Numbered from the stretch's first letter, positions 38,245 through 48,456 are shown. The stretch is DNA of 64,000 nt from CAVRZJ01 sp964594125 (GCA_964594125.1 CAZQLL010000021.1:12291-76290); one strand, 5' to 3'. Numbers and translations are program-made. Notes: generated from the letters alone by a model not told the origin.

Positions 38245-38618
38245 TCCTCCTCGCTCGGCACCAGGCGGCCCTGCGGGCGCTGCGCCAGCGCGTGGTGGCG
38301 CGGCACCACGCCGCGCCGTTCCACCTCGCGCTCGAGCGCGGCGGAGAGGCGCTGCACCTCGGTCTTGAGAGCGTCGATCTGGTCCTTCATGTTCAGGATA
38401 ACCTCGACCCCCGCCAAGTTTACTCCAAGGTCGCGCGTCAGCGTGAGGATGAACTCGAGACGCTCGCAGGTCTCGTCGTCGAACAGGCGCGTGTTGCCGA
38501 CGCTGCGCGTCGGGCGGATGAGCCCCTCGCGCTCGTACAGGCGGAGCGTCTGCGGGTGGATCTCGAACCGCTCCGCGACCCACGAGATCATGTGGTAGCG
38601 ACGCTGGCGGTCGTTCAC
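38241..38618 (-). CDS. hspR: HspR, MerR-family heat-shock repressor
   Basis: This 125-residue MerR-type regulator carries an N-terminal winged helix with IHPQTLRLYEREGLIRPTRS and VGNTRLFDDETCERLEFI, then a coiled-coil. In Actinobacteria HspR represses dnaK operons at inverted repeats and uses DnaK as co-repressor. Its position between hsp20 and a sigma gene, next to dnaK, fits that role. The start is GTG 38618, overlapping the hsp20 stop. A candidate operator lies in the dnaK promoter. Confidence 0.88.
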   Translation of the reverse strand: MNDRQRRYHMISWVAERFEIHPQTLRLYEREGLIRPTRSVGNTRLFDDETCERLEFILTLTRDLGVNLAGVEVILNMKDQIDALKTEVQRLSAALEREVERRGVVPRHHALAQRPQGRLVPSEEE

Positions 38619-39052
38619 GGCGCCTCCGTGTCGATGTCGATGCGGCGCCGCCGCGCCGACTGTTTCGGCAGCCTGACCTGCAGTACGCCGGCGTGCAGCG
38701 TGGCCGCCGGGGCGCCGTAGCGCTCCGGCGGGAGCTCGACGGCGCGGCGGAACGGGCCGCGGTAGCGCTCGATGCGCAGCATCGACGCCGTGCCGCCGGC
38801 GGCGCCCGGGAGCTCGCCGGAGATCACCAGGCGGCTGTCCTCGAGGTGCAGCTCGATGCCGTCGGGGGTAGCGCCCGGGAGCTCGGCCTCCACGACCACC
38901 TCGGAGGCGGACTCCCAGACGTCGACAGGGAACTCGAACGAGGCCGTGGCCGCGGCGGGAGGGTGGGGGAGGACGGCCTCCTCCATCAGCTCCCGCAGTC
39001 TGGCGCGCAGCGCCATCAGCTCCCGCACCGTGCGAAGGTCGCGCTCCTGCAT
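38615..39052 (-). CDS. Hsp20/alpha-crystallin small heat-shock protein
   Basis: This 145-residue chaperone has an N-terminal helix, an alpha-crystallin domain (FPVDVWESASEVVVEAELPG, LVISGEL, ERYRGPFRRAVELP, VLQVRLPKQ) and a short charged tail. It lacks the usual C-terminal IXI motif in exact form (RIDIDT is closest). It starts the hsp20-hspR-sigma operon, 220 bp downstream of dnaK with palindromic copy C in the gap. It would prevent aggregation during heat stress and be controlled by HspR. Confidence 0.88.
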   Translation of the reverse strand: MQERDLRTVRELMALRARLRELMEEAVLPHPPAAATASFEFPVDVWESASEVVVEAELPGATPDGIELHLEDSRLVISGELPGAAGGTASMLRIERYRGPFRRAVELPPERYGAPAATLHAGVLQVRLPKQSARRRRIDIDTEAP

Positions 39053-39077
39053 CGCCGCCGCCCTCCGTGCCTCTCAG

Positions 39078-39262
39078 CGCGGGCTCACGCCCGCATGCTG
39101 GCGCAAGCCCGCGCTGAACCCATTCCGTCCGGGGAAGGTCCCGCGACCTCTCCCCGCGCGCCGGAGTGGCTCCGGCGCCCTCACCCCGGCACGCCGGCGA
39201 CCCTCTCGGGCCGCCGGGGCGCTGCTGCTCCCGGGATACCGTGCACGCCGCGGCGGCTCCCG
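39078..39262. repeat. Palindromic border element, copy C
   Basis: It opens with GCGCGGGCTCACGCCCGC and partner GCAAGCCCGCGCTG, as in copy A. The sequence then runs GGTCCCGCGACCTCTCC, GGCTCCGGCGCCCTCACCCC, GGCACGCCGGCGACC, CGGGCCGCCGGGGCGCTGCTGCT. It fills the dnaK-hsp20 gap and could fold into several hairpins in the mRNA. Confidence 0.75.
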
Positions 39263-39272
39263 GAACGCGCGC

Positions 39273-41213
<1,941 letters not shown>

Positions 41214-41226
41214 TGATTGAGTCCTC

Positions 41227-41263
41227 CTCAGGTCAACGACCCATAGAGATAATAAGACCTGAG
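41227..41263. promoter_or_regulatory. Candidate HspR operator: inverted repeat in the dnaK promoter
   Basis: CTCAGGTC (41227-41234) and its exact complement GACCTGAG (41256-41263) flank the start region, with 21 bp between. The right arm lies inside the -10/-35 spacer and the left arm just downstream of the expected start site. The core differs from the actinobacterial HspR box CTTGAGT-N7-ACTCAAG in sequence and spacing, so assignment to HspR is inference. Confidence 0.5.
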
Positions 41264-41277
41264 TGACCTTCTGTCAA
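41249..41277 (-). promoter_or_regulatory. Sigma-70 promoter for dnaK
   Basis: On the minus strand TTGACA (41272-41277) and TATTAT (41249-41254) are 17 bp apart, a near-consensus vegetative promoter. The -35 box overlaps the stop codon (41274-41276) of the upstream DUF4388 gene. Transcription would start near 41242. Confidence 0.85.
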
Positions 41278-42560
41278 TGTTCTTCGAGCGTGGCGCCCGG
41301 CCCCCCCTCCTGCGGCTCGTTGGATTTCGACAACTGTCTGATGAGAAGGAGGTTCGAGTCTGCAGTGCCGAGCCGGTTGGCGCCCGAGAGGAACACCAGG
41401 TTCTCGCGCTGGACGAACCGGTAGGGCCGGCCCCACGGGTCGCGCAGGTCTGAGTCGGTGAGCACGCGGTGGCCGGAGAGCTCCGCCAAGGCGTCGGGAT
41501 AGGAGCCCAGCAGCGCGGCGTGCGCCTGCAGGCCCTGCCAGATCCCCCATATCCTCATGCTCGAGGCCGCGGCCCAGACGCGCGGCAGCAGCTTCGGCCC
41601 GTGCCCGGCGATCGGATTGGCGGGGTTGCGGGGCGCCAGGAGCTGGGAGACCACCAGCACCGGCACGAGGAGGAGCGCGAGCCACGGCAGGCGCAACGTC
41701 GCGCGCTGCTGCCCGAGGGTGGACTCGGCGAAGGCGGCGGCGCGCGCCTCGGCCACGGCCTTCTCGTCCGGGCGCGCCTCGCGAATCACCGTGCGCGCGA
41801 GCATCGTCGAGAGCGCCTTGCACGTCTCGAACTCGCCGTAGGGGCTCGAGCGCACCACCTCGTCGATGTCCGCAACGCCGTCGAGGAGCTGCAGCACGTC
41901 GTGCTCGACGGCGGTGACGGACTTGCGCCCCAGCGGGGCCTGGGCGTTCGGGCCCCCGTCGCCGTCGAGCGCCTGCAGGTCGTCGGTGTCTCCCGCGGCC
42001 ACCACCTGCAGGTGCGCCAGCGGCACGTCGGGTACCAACACCATCGAGCGGCGCGGGATGCGCTTCTCGATGAGCGGCCACTCGTCGAGCATCCTGGCGC
42101 CTTCCATGAGGATGCTTTCGGCGCCCAGCGGCGTGATCAGCTCGACGTCGTAGTCGATGCTGGTCTCCTGCGAGAAGTGATAGTCGCCGTCGTTCCAGCG
42201 GAACACCCGGTAGATGATCTGCAGCACCTGCTGCTCGAGCGCCCGGCGCAGCTCGTCGCGGGAGATGATCGCGCTGCGCAGCAGGATGTGACCGAGGCGC
42301 TCGAGCGTCTCCATCTGGACGCGCAGCGCGGCGTCGAGCTCCTCCTGGGTGACGGCGCGGGTCTTCAGGAGCACCTGGCCGAGCCGGTCCTCCAGACGCT
42401 TGTTGAGAGAGTCGGCGCCCACGACCTTGCCGTCGAGGAAGGAGACCGTGACGACGTCCTCCGGCGCGCGCAGCGTGAGCACGCCCGTCTTCCGCTGCAG
42501 GCCGATGAGCTGGAAGATGTCGGCGAGCGAGAAGTCGCGCAGCGTTCCTTCGAGGGCCAC
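41274..42560 (-). CDS. DUF4388 protein with membrane helix and GspG-like C-terminal domain
   Basis: The 428-residue protein begins at GTG 42560 (GAGGAGG upstream) with a DUF4388 domain (GTLRDFSLADIFQLIGLQRK, SFLDGKVVGADS). Helical segments with LGxxLLxxxxIxxxEL motifs follow. One membrane helix lies at about 293-311. The C-terminal part (about 327-407) looks like the end of a type II secretion major pseudopilin: SYPDALAEL, LRDPWGRPYRFV and a closing LGTADSN. DUF4388 proteins are linked to gliding/PATAN-type signalling. The pseudopilin-like ending is unexpected. Its stop lies in the dnaK promoter. Confidence 0.75.
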   Translation of the reverse strand: MALEGTLRDFSLADIFQLIGLQRKTGVLTLRAPEDVVTVSFLDGKVVGADSLNKRLEDRLGQVLLKTRAVTQEELDAALRVQMETLERLGHILLRSAIISRDELRRALEQQVLQIIYRVFRWNDGDYHFSQETSIDYDVELITPLGAESILMEGARMLDEWPLIEKRIPRRSMVLVPDVPLAHLQVVAAGDTDDLQALDGDGGPNAQAPLGRKSVTAVEHDVLQLLDGVADIDEVVRSSPYGEFETCKALSTMLARTVIREARPDEKAVAEARAAAFAESTLGQQRATLRLPWLALLLVPVLVVSQLLAPRNPANPIAGHGPKLLPRVWAAASSMRIWGIWQGLQAHAALLGSYPDALAELSGHRVLTDSDLRDPWGRPYRFVQRENLVFLSGANRLGTADSNLLLIRQLSKSNEPQEGGPGATLEEH

Positions 42561-42562
42561 GG

Positions 42563-44545
42563 CTACCTCCTCGCCCCCGGGATGAGCTGGGCGGCCGCCA
42601 TCACCGCCGCCCACACCGCGCCGATCGCCGCCTGCAGCGGCCACACCGGCGAGAACATCAGCGCCGGCCCGACGAACACCGGGAGCCAGAGCGCGGCGGC
42701 GGAGGAGGTCAGGAGCGCGAGCGCGGCGAGCGCCGCGCCGACGACCGGCCGGCCGCTGGCACCGAGCCCGAGCCCGGGGAGCAGGAGGTCGCCGAGGCGG
42801 CGCTCGAGTCGCAGGGCGAGGCGGTGGCGGTCGACCTGGCGGCGCTTGGCGACCTGGGCGTCGATGCTGACGGTGTCCTTCTTCAGGAAGATGTTGACGC
42901 ACTGCGCGCAGTAGCTCTGGCGCTCCTGCGACAGCCGGCAGCGCCGGCAGAACGTCCGGCCGCACTTGAGGCATGCGGCGGCGAACCCCGTGGTGTAGTC
43001 GCGCAGCAGGAAGTGGCCGATCGCGAACGCGAGCGCGACCAGCGCCGCAATGGTGAGCGGGTGCGCGATCGTCCGTTCCTGCAGCAGCGGCGGAAGCTCG
43101 AGGCCGCGGTGCACGAGGCTCATCGCGTCGACGCGGGCGAGCAGCGCCCGGGCGTCCTCCGCCGTGAACGCCGGCAGGATCGGCTGGTGGTCGCGGCCCC
43201 GGCTGAGCCGCCGCAGGCGCGGCTCGTCAAGGTCGCGGGCGCGGGCCATCGCCTCGTCGCTCTCGCGGAACTGGTAGATCTGGGCGAAGGCGAGAGCGAG
43301 GTTGTAGTTGACGATCACGGGATCGGCGCCCGCCGCGCGCGCGGTCTGAAACGCCTGCAGGGCGGCGTTGTAGTCTCCCTCGAGGTAGCGGACGGTCCCG
43401 AGGCCCAGCGACAGCGGGCCGTCGCTCGGGGCTCGCCGCAGCCCCTCTCGGTACGACCAGGCGGCGCCGTCGAGCAGCCCGAACTGCCGGTAGGCGTCGC
43501 CCTGCAGTCTGTAGTAGTCGGGCAACTCGCCGAGCAGGTCGGCGAGCGCCTCGATCTCGTCGAGCGCCTGCGGGTCGTACCGGCGTTCGGCGAGCGCGGC
43601 CGTCGCCTGCAGGATGCCGTTTGGGTCGCGCGCGATCGAGCGGAAGCCGAGCTCGAGCAGGGTCGGCGCGGCGGCCACGAGCAGCAGCCCGGCGACGCCG
43701 ACCGCACGCCCCGGCGCGTTCAGGTAGCCCCAGCAGAGGGCGCAGATCCACAGCACGAGCCAGGCGGCATCGCCGCCCGCGAACAGCGGCAAGGTGAGCG
43801 CCACGGTCGCCACGATGAGGCCGTTGGGGCCGAGCCGCCAGGTCGAGACCATCTCCATCAGGTCGTGCCAGATCGCGGGCACGGTGCGCCGCATGACGAG
43901 CGCCGCCCACAGCGCGAGCGCCGCGAGGAGCGCGACGAGCCCGGAGATCAGCGCCGAGCCTGCCAGCAGCCGGGTGTAGCGCTCGTCGGCGGCCAGCGCG
44001 CCGGCGCCGCGTGCGAGGCTGGAGAGACCGCGGGGGACCTGCCAGCGTCCGAGGTGGAACGCTGCGAGCGCGAGGTAGGCCTCGGGGCAGCCGGGGTCGA
44101 GTGTCGTCGCGCACTCGAGCGCGACCGGCACGCTCTCCGGCGGCAGCGAGCGGGCGCGCGCCACCAGCGCCATCGCGAAGGGCGTCAGGCGCGCGATCGC
44201 GGTGCGGTCCGCCAGCGCTGCGAGATCCGAGCAGCGCTCGCGCAGCACCTCCGCGTCGAACGGGTCGAGCGACTGCGCGAGCCTGAACCAGGCCTGCTCG
44301 ATCTCGCCGGAGCGCAGCGCGTCGGCCGGGATGGCGGCCTCCGCGGCCGGCGGCAGCCAGAACGCCAGCGCCACGGCGTGGGCGGCGAGCACCGCGACAC
44401 GGCGGCGCCGCGGCCGTGCGGCGCCGGGGCAGCGCGGCGGGCCGCCGCCAGTGGCCGCAGCCGGCCCTTGCCCGGGCCGCGCGGCCGGCCCCCTATCGCG
44501 TCGCCGCGACGAAGAGGGACCGCAACTGGTAGAGCACGTCGTCAA
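42563..44545 (-). CDS. Large TPR-containing membrane protein with zinc-ribbon cysteines
   Basis: The protein of up to 660 residues has an exported N-terminus (RPRRRR then a hydrophobic stretch), helical repeats, a cluster of membrane helices and TPR units (PLSLGLGTVRYLEGDYNAALQAF, PVIVNYNLALAFAQIYQF). It also has another helix, a cysteine cluster CLKCGRTFCRRCRLSQERQS followed by CAQC, and a C-terminal hairpin of membrane helices. The true start is uncertain: only ATG 44545, which overlaps the DUF1844 gene, and a GTG after the Arg tract are in frame. Similar unnamed proteins stand with DUF4388 genes in Deltaproteobacteria-like genomes, as far as I recall. Confidence 0.75.
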   Translation of the reverse strand: MTTCSTSCGPSSSRRRDRGPAARPGQGPAAATGGGPPRCPGAARPRRRRVAVLAAHAVALAFWLPPAAEAAIPADALRSGEIEQAWFRLAQSLDPFDAEVLRERCSDLAALADRTAIARLTPFAMALVARARSLPPESVPVALECATTLDPGCPEAYLALAAFHLGRWQVPRGLSSLARGAGALAADERYTRLLAGSALISGLVALLAALALWAALVMRRTVPAIWHDLMEMVSTWRLGPNGLIVATVALTLPLFAGGDAAWLVLWICALCWGYLNAPGRAVGVAGLLLVAAAPTLLELGFRSIARDPNGILQATAALAERRYDPQALDEIEALADLLGELPDYYRLQGDAYRQFGLLDGAAWSYREGLRRAPSDGPLSLGLGTVRYLEGDYNAALQAFQTARAAGADPVIVNYNLALAFAQIYQFRESDEAMARARDLDEPRLRRLSRGRDHQPILPAFTAEDARALLARVDAMSLVHRGLELPPLLQERTIAHPLTIAALVALAFAIGHFLLRDYTTGFAAACLKCGRTFCRRCRLSQERQSYCAQCVNIFLKKDTVSIDAQVAKRRQVDRHRLALRLERRLGDLLLPGLGLGASGRPVVGAALAALALLTSSAAALWLPVFVGPALMFSPVWPLQAAIGAVWAAVMAAAQLIPGARR

Positions 44546-44987
44546 GGAAGTTCGTCTCCTCGAGCGTCAACCGGCCGCTGGTCTTGGTCTTCAGGACGCC
44601 GAGCAGGTCGATGAAGTAGCGCGCGGTCGCCGGGTCGCGTCCGCGTCCGGGCACCTGGCCCGAGAGAAACGCCATCGCCTGCTGCGCGAGCAGGTCGACG
44701 ATGTCGCTGATCCCCGGGCCGGGCGGCAGCGCCGCCGACCCGCCGGCTGCGTCGGCGTCCGCAGCAGGCGCGGCCGGCGCCGGCGACGCGTCCGGCGGCG
44801 GTTCCGGCAGGGTGACCGGCGCCGCCGCTCCGGGTGCGGGCGCCGGATCGGCAGCGGCCGCCGGCGCCGGATCAGCAGCGGCTGCCGGCGCCGGCGGCCC
44901 GCTGGCCGGCGCGCGCAGCTCGCCCTCGGCGGTGAACCAGCGACGGTCGATCACCCTCACCTTGCTCTCCTTGCCGGTCTCTGCCAC
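44493..44987 (-). CDS. DUF1844 family protein
   Basis: This 164-residue cytoplasmic protein has an N-terminal KVRVIDRRWFTAEGEL, an Ala/Pro-rich spacer (about 28-90) and the DUF1844 helical domain with ISDIVDLLAQQAMAFLSGQV, ATARYFIDLLGVLKTKTSGRL and EETNFLDDVLYQLRSLF. The function is unknown. The start is GTG 44987, 7 bases after GGAGGG. It begins the DUF1844-TPR-DUF4388 run and is divergent from mazG. Confidence 0.85.
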   Translation of the reverse strand: MAETGKESKVRVIDRRWFTAEGELRAPASGPPAPAAAADPAPAAAADPAPAPGAAAPVTLPEPPPDASPAPAAPAADADAAGGSAALPPGPGISDIVDLLAQQAMAFLSGQVPGRGRDPATARYFIDLLGVLKTKTSGRLTLEETNFLDDVLYQLRSLFVAATR

Positions 44988-45064
44988 TCCTGCTCCCTCC
45001 AGTACATATCCATCTTACCTCGAATCCGCCCTGCCGCCGCGCGCTCCGACGGCCGCACGCGCCG

Positions 45065-45070
45065 CTATAC
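45065..45070 (+). promoter_or_regulatory. -10 element for a near-leaderless mazG transcript
   Basis: TATACT ends nine bases before the mazG ATG (45080), with no ribosome site between. Transcription should start at or within 2-3 bases of the ATG. No good -35 is visible. Confidence 0.6.
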
Positions 45071-45079
45071 TCCCGCGGC

Positions 45080-45919
45080 ATGGATGCCGGCCACCCGTTC
45101 GACGCGCTGCGGGCGCTGTGCGCGCGGCTGCGCGCTCCCGACGGCTGCCCGTGGGACCGCGAGCAGACGCTGGATAGCCTGCGCGCTTACCTGATCGAGG
45201 AGACGTACGAGGTGGTCGACGCGATCGCCGGCGGCGATCCCCGCGAGCTCGCCGCCGAGCTCGGCGACCTGCAGTTCCACATCGTGTTCGCGTCGCGGAT
45301 AGCAGAGGAGAACGGGTGGTTCGACGCCGCCGACGTCTGCCGCGGCATCCACGCCAAGATGGTGGCGCGCCACCCGCACGTGTTCGGGGAGGTCGAGGTT
45401 TCGGGTGCCGCCGAGGTCGTGCGCAACTGGGAGGCGATCAAGCGGCGCGAGGGAGCGGGGAAGAGCGCCCTTGCGGGCGTGCCGCGCCAGCTCCCGGCGC
45501 TCCTCAAGGCGTACCGGGTGACGGAGAAGGCGGCGGCGCTGGGGTTCGACTGGGAACGCGTGGACGACGTGGTCGCGAAGCTGCGGGAGGAGGTCTGCGA
45601 GCTCGCCGAGGAGCTGCACCATGAGCGCGGGGAGGGCGCCGGCGCACGGGTTCGCGAGGAGCTCGGGGACGTACTGTTCGTCATGGCCAACCTCGCCCGC
45701 CAGCTCGGCGTCGACCCCGAGGCGGCGCTGCAGGCGGCCAACGACAAGTTCGCGCGCCGCTTCGCCGCGATGGAGGCCATCGCGGAGGCGCGCGGCCTCG
45801 CGCTGCGCTCGCTCGACCTGGCGCAGCTCGACGCGCTCTGGAACGAGGTCAAGCGCGGCGAGGGGCGCGGCGAACCGGCGGCGCCGCGCCGGCCGGGCGG
45901 CGATCCCGGCAAGGTTTGA
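45080..45919 (+). CDS. mazG: MazG nucleoside triphosphate pyrophosphohydrolase
   Basis: This 279-residue tandem-domain MazG hydrolyses (d)NTPs to monophosphates. The first domain shows CPWDREQTLDSL, EETYEVVDAI and ELGDLQFHIVF, with the HPHVFG loop. The second shows EEVCELAEEL and EELGDVLFVMANLAR. Metal-binding Glu/Asp residues are intact in both. The last 20 or so residues are Pro/Gly/Arg-rich and not conserved. The gene appears to have a leaderless start. Its stop codon lies inside the promoter of the following ppiC-type gene. Confidence 0.95.
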   Translation: MDAGHPFDALRALCARLRAPDGCPWDREQTLDSLRAYLIEETYEVVDAIAGGDPRELAAELGDLQFHIVFASRIAEENGWFDAADVCRGIHAKMVARHPHVFGEVEVSGAAEVVRNWEAIKRREGAGKSALAGVPRQLPALLKAYRVTEKAAALGFDWERVDDVVAKLREEVCELAEELHHERGEGAGARVREELGDVLFVMANLARQLGVDPEAALQAANDKFARRFAAMEAIAEARGLALRSLDLAQLDALWNEVKRGEGRGEPAAPRRPGGDPGKV

Positions 45920-45944
45920 CTTCGCCGGCGCGCCCGCCTATGGT
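45916..45944 (+). promoter_or_regulatory. Sigma-70 promoter for the PpiC-type gene
   Basis: TTGACT (45916-45921) and TATGGT (45939-45944) have a 17-bp spacer. The -35 box overlaps the mazG stop codon, the same compact arrangement as at dnaK. Confidence 0.65.
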
Positions 45945-45981
45945 ACCGGCCGCCGTGCGCTCGCACGGGAGGGAGATTCAC

Positions 45982-46944
45982 ATGGGCGTCAAGGTTTTCG
46001 CCGCCGCCTGCGGGCTGACGGCGGCCGCCGTCGTCGCCGAGGCGACCGTGGTCATGCAGGTCAACGGCGTGGGCGTCAGCGACTACGCCCTCAACCGCGC
46101 CAGGCGCGCCGCCGCGGCGGCGTCCAGGGACGGGGCGGCGGACCCGGCGGCGGTGACGCGCCGCGCGGTCGAGCAGGTCGTCGGCCATGTCCTGCTCGTG
46201 CAGGCGGCGCGCGAGGCCGGCGTCACCGTCGGGGACGACGAGGTGGAGCGGCGGATCACGTCGCTGCGTTCCCGCTATCCGAGCGCCGAGGCGTTCGCCG
46301 CGGCGCTGCAGCAGGGCGGGACGACGGAAGCCGAGGTCCGCACGCTCGAGGCCGAGGACCTGCTGATCCAGCGCTTCACCGAGAAGGTCCTCGGTCCGCG
46401 CGCCGCCGTCTCCCCGGAGGAGGTCGCCGCCTACTACCGCGACCACCCCACCGAGTTCGACCACCCCGAGCAGGTCAAGGTCGAGATGATCCTCGCGGCG
46501 GTGGCGAAGGACGCGACGCCGGAGGCGGTCCGCCTCGCCGAAGCGAAGATCGGGCAGGCCGCGAAACGGCTGGCGACCGGCGAGCCGTTCGCCGCGGTGG
46601 CGAGGGACCTCTCCGACGACCCGACGCGCGCCCGCGGCGGCGAGGTCGGCTGGGTCCGCGCCGGGCAGCTCCTTCCCGAGCTCGACGCCGAGGTGTTCAA
46701 GCTGCAGGCGGGAGAGGTGACGGCGCCGATCCGGACCGTCTACGGATTCCACATCATGGGCGCGATCGAGCGGCGGCCGGCCGGCCGCAGCCCGTTCGCT
46801 GAGGTCGAGTCGACGCTGGCCGACATGCTGAAGGCGAACAAGGTCCGGACCATGCTCGCCGCGCTGGTCTCCGAGCGCCGCGCCAAGGCGACGATCGAGA
46901 CGCTCGACCCCGCGATCAAGGCCGCCCTCGGCGCCGCCAGGTGA
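45982..46944 (+). CDS. Periplasmic PpiC-type peptidyl-prolyl isomerase (SurA/PrsA-like)
   Basis: The 320-residue exported foldase has a signal peptide (VKVFAAACGLTAAAVVAEA) and a SurA-like N-terminal helical domain. One parvulin domain follows, with HPEQVKVEMILAAV, LSDDPTRARGGEVGWVRAGQLLPELDAEVF and VRTVYGFHIMGAI-like ending, then a C-terminal helix. It should assist outer-membrane protein folding. ATG 45982 follows GGGAGGGAG. The upstream frame to 45916 overlaps its own promoter and was dismissed. It overlaps the Nudix gene by GTGA. Confidence 0.9.
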   Translation: MGVKVFAAACGLTAAAVVAEATVVMQVNGVGVSDYALNRARRAAAAASRDGAADPAAVTRRAVEQVVGHVLLVQAAREAGVTVGDDEVERRITSLRSRYPSAEAFAAALQQGGTTEAEVRTLEAEDLLIQRFTEKVLGPRAAVSPEEVAAYYRDHPTEFDHPEQVKVEMILAAVAKDATPEAVRLAEAKIGQAAKRLATGEPFAAVARDLSDDPTRARGGEVGWVRAGQLLPELDAEVFKLQAGEVTAPIRTVYGFHIMGAIERRPAGRSPFAEVESTLADMLKANKVRTMLAALVSERRAKATIETLDPAIKAALGAAR

Positions 46945-47342
46945 CGGCCACCCGGGCGTATCGGCTGGTGGTGGCGGCGGTCGTCGAGGCGAAGGACGGC
47001 AGCGTGCTCGTCACCCGCCGCCCGCCGGGCAGCCACATGGGCGGCCTGTGGGAGTTCCCCGGCGGCGGCGTGGAGCCCGGGGAGACCGCCGAGGCGGCGC
47101 TGGCGCGGGAGCTCGCCGAGGAGCTCGGCGTCGAGGGCGAGGCGCTCGCGCCGCTTACCTTCGCCTGGCACCGCGAGAGGGGGCGGTCGTTGCTCCTGCT
47201 CTTCTACCGCGCCGCCATCCACGGCGCGCCGCGCGGTCTGCAGGGCCAGGAGGTGCGGTGGGTACCGGTGGCGTCGCTGGACCGTCTCGCGATGCCCCCT
47301 GCCGACGCCGCCCTCGTCCGCATGCTGCAGGGAAGGCAGTAG
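46941..47342 (+). CDS. MutT-like Nudix hydrolase
   Basis: This 133-residue protein has a complete Nudix box at residues 42-64 (G-x5-E-x7-REL-x-EE-x-GV). The preceding VLVTRRPPGSHMGGLWEFPGG and the later VRWVPVASL are typical of 8-oxo-dGTP/CTP pyrophosphatases (MutT/NudG type). It probably sanitises the nucleotide pool, as MazG upstream does. The GTG start overlaps the ppiC stop. The stop codon TAG runs directly into heptamer repeats. Confidence 0.9.
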   Translation: MTATRAYRLVVAAVVEAKDGSVLVTRRPPGSHMGGLWEFPGGGVEPGETAEAALARELAEELGVEGEALAPLTFAWHRERGRSLLLLFYRAAIHGAPRGLQGQEVRWVPVASLDRLAMPPADAALVRMLQGRQ

Positions 47343-47375
47343 GCGACGGACGAACGGCGAGGGGCGACGGGCGGC
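47341..47375. repeat. Heptamer tandem repeat after the Nudix gene
   Basis: Units AGGCGAC, GGACGAA, CGGCGAG, GGGCGAC, GGGCGGC run in 7-bp register from the Nudix stop codon into the 63-bp convergent gap. Confidence 0.6.
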
Positions 47376-47405
47376 TCCGGAGCTCCGCCAGTCGCCGCAA
47401 CTCTC

Positions 47406-48359
47406 CTAGAACCTCGGGGCGCCGTCGACCAGCACCGGCTCGCCGTCGAGGGTGAGCGTCGGCCGCATCAGGATGCCGTCGACGTGGAACGCCACGTCGA
47501 CGGTGCCACCCATCGAGACGTTGTTGCCGAACGCGATGTGCACGGTGCCGAGGATCTTCTCGTCCTCGAGGATCGCGCCGGTCACGATCGCGCGGTCGTT
47601 GGTGCCGACGCCGAGCTCGGCGACGGTGCGTGCCGCCGGCCCCGCCTTTTCGAGCTGCTCCCGGAAGCGATCGGCCTCGACGCCGCCGCTGACCTCGACC
47701 GCCATGCCGCGCTCGACGGTGACCCGAACCGGAGACGCGAGCTTCCCGATCCCGGCGAGGGAGCCGTCGATCACGATCACGCCCTCGGAGCGGCCTTCGT
47801 CGGGCCGCAGGTACGCCTCGCCGGACGGCAGGTTGCCCCACTGCCCGCGCGCCCGGATCAACCCGGTGGAAGCGATCGCCGCGATCCCCGCGATCGGCAT
47901 CGTGATGTCCGTGCCGAGCGCGGTGGTTACGCGCGCCACCGCGGCGGCGGTGAGCTTCTCGGTCACCGCGAGCGTGCGCCGGGCGATCGCCTCGTAGTCG
48001 GCCGCCATCGTGCGCACGAGGCACCCCTCGGTGATCCCGGGCATGGTGGCGACGCGCGCGCCCGCGGCGACCGCGGCGCGGCGCGCCGCGGTGTGGGTGA
48101 TCGAGCGGGTCGTGACCGCGAGCACCGCGTCGACGCCCTTCATCGCCTCGGGCACCGGCGGAGGCGGCTCCTGGCCGTTGAGCTCGCGCACGCCGTACTC
48201 GAGCAGCAGCACCTCGCGGGCAAGCGGCCGCGCCGCCTCGGCCAGCGCGCGGGCGAGGTGAGCGAGCGGCGGGTCGGTGACCACCAGCAACGACTCGTGG
48301 CGCTGCATCCCCAGGCAGTCCCGCACCGCCACCAACGCCGCATGCTCGAGCTCGTTCAT
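47406..48359 (-). CDS. M29-like (thermophilic-type) metallo-aminopeptidase
   Basis: The 317-residue protein matches the COG2309 aminopeptidase group: LLVVTDPPLAHLARAL, TTRSITHTAARR, MPGITEGCLVRTM, the metal-site GNLPSGEAYLRPDEG, RTVAELGVGTNDRA, GTVHIAFGNN and the C-terminal DVAFHVDGILMRP. Members bind two metals and remove N-terminal residues. The start was set at ATG 48359 behind GGGAGGCGCGG. The extra 37 codons upstream are Arg/Pro-rich. It ends with TAG. Confidence 0.88.
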   Translation of the reverse strand: MNELEHAALVAVRDCLGMQRHESLLVVTDPPLAHLARALAEAARPLAREVLLLEYGVRELNGQEPPPPVPEAMKGVDAVLAVTTRSITHTAARRAAVAAGARVATMPGITEGCLVRTMAADYEAIARRTLAVTEKLTAAAVARVTTALGTDITMPIAGIAAIASTGLIRARGQWGNLPSGEAYLRPDEGRSEGVIVIDGSLAGIGKLASPVRVTVERGMAVEVSGGVEADRFREQLEKAGPAARTVAELGVGTNDRAIVTGAILEDEKILGTVHIAFGNNVSMGGTVDVAFHVDGILMRPTLTLDGEPVLVDGAPRF

Positions 48360-48456
48360 CCGCGCCTCCCGGCCGAATTGTACGGGGAAAGGGTGGGGCA
48401 TGGTGCGCCGTGGCGGCGCGGGGCGGGCGTCAGGCCGAAAGCGCGCGGCGCCGCCG

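Noticed and set aside
41227..41263. CIRCE element at dnaK
   Set aside because: The inverted repeat does not match TTAGCACTC-N9-GAGTGCTAA and an HspR gene, not hrcA, is present.
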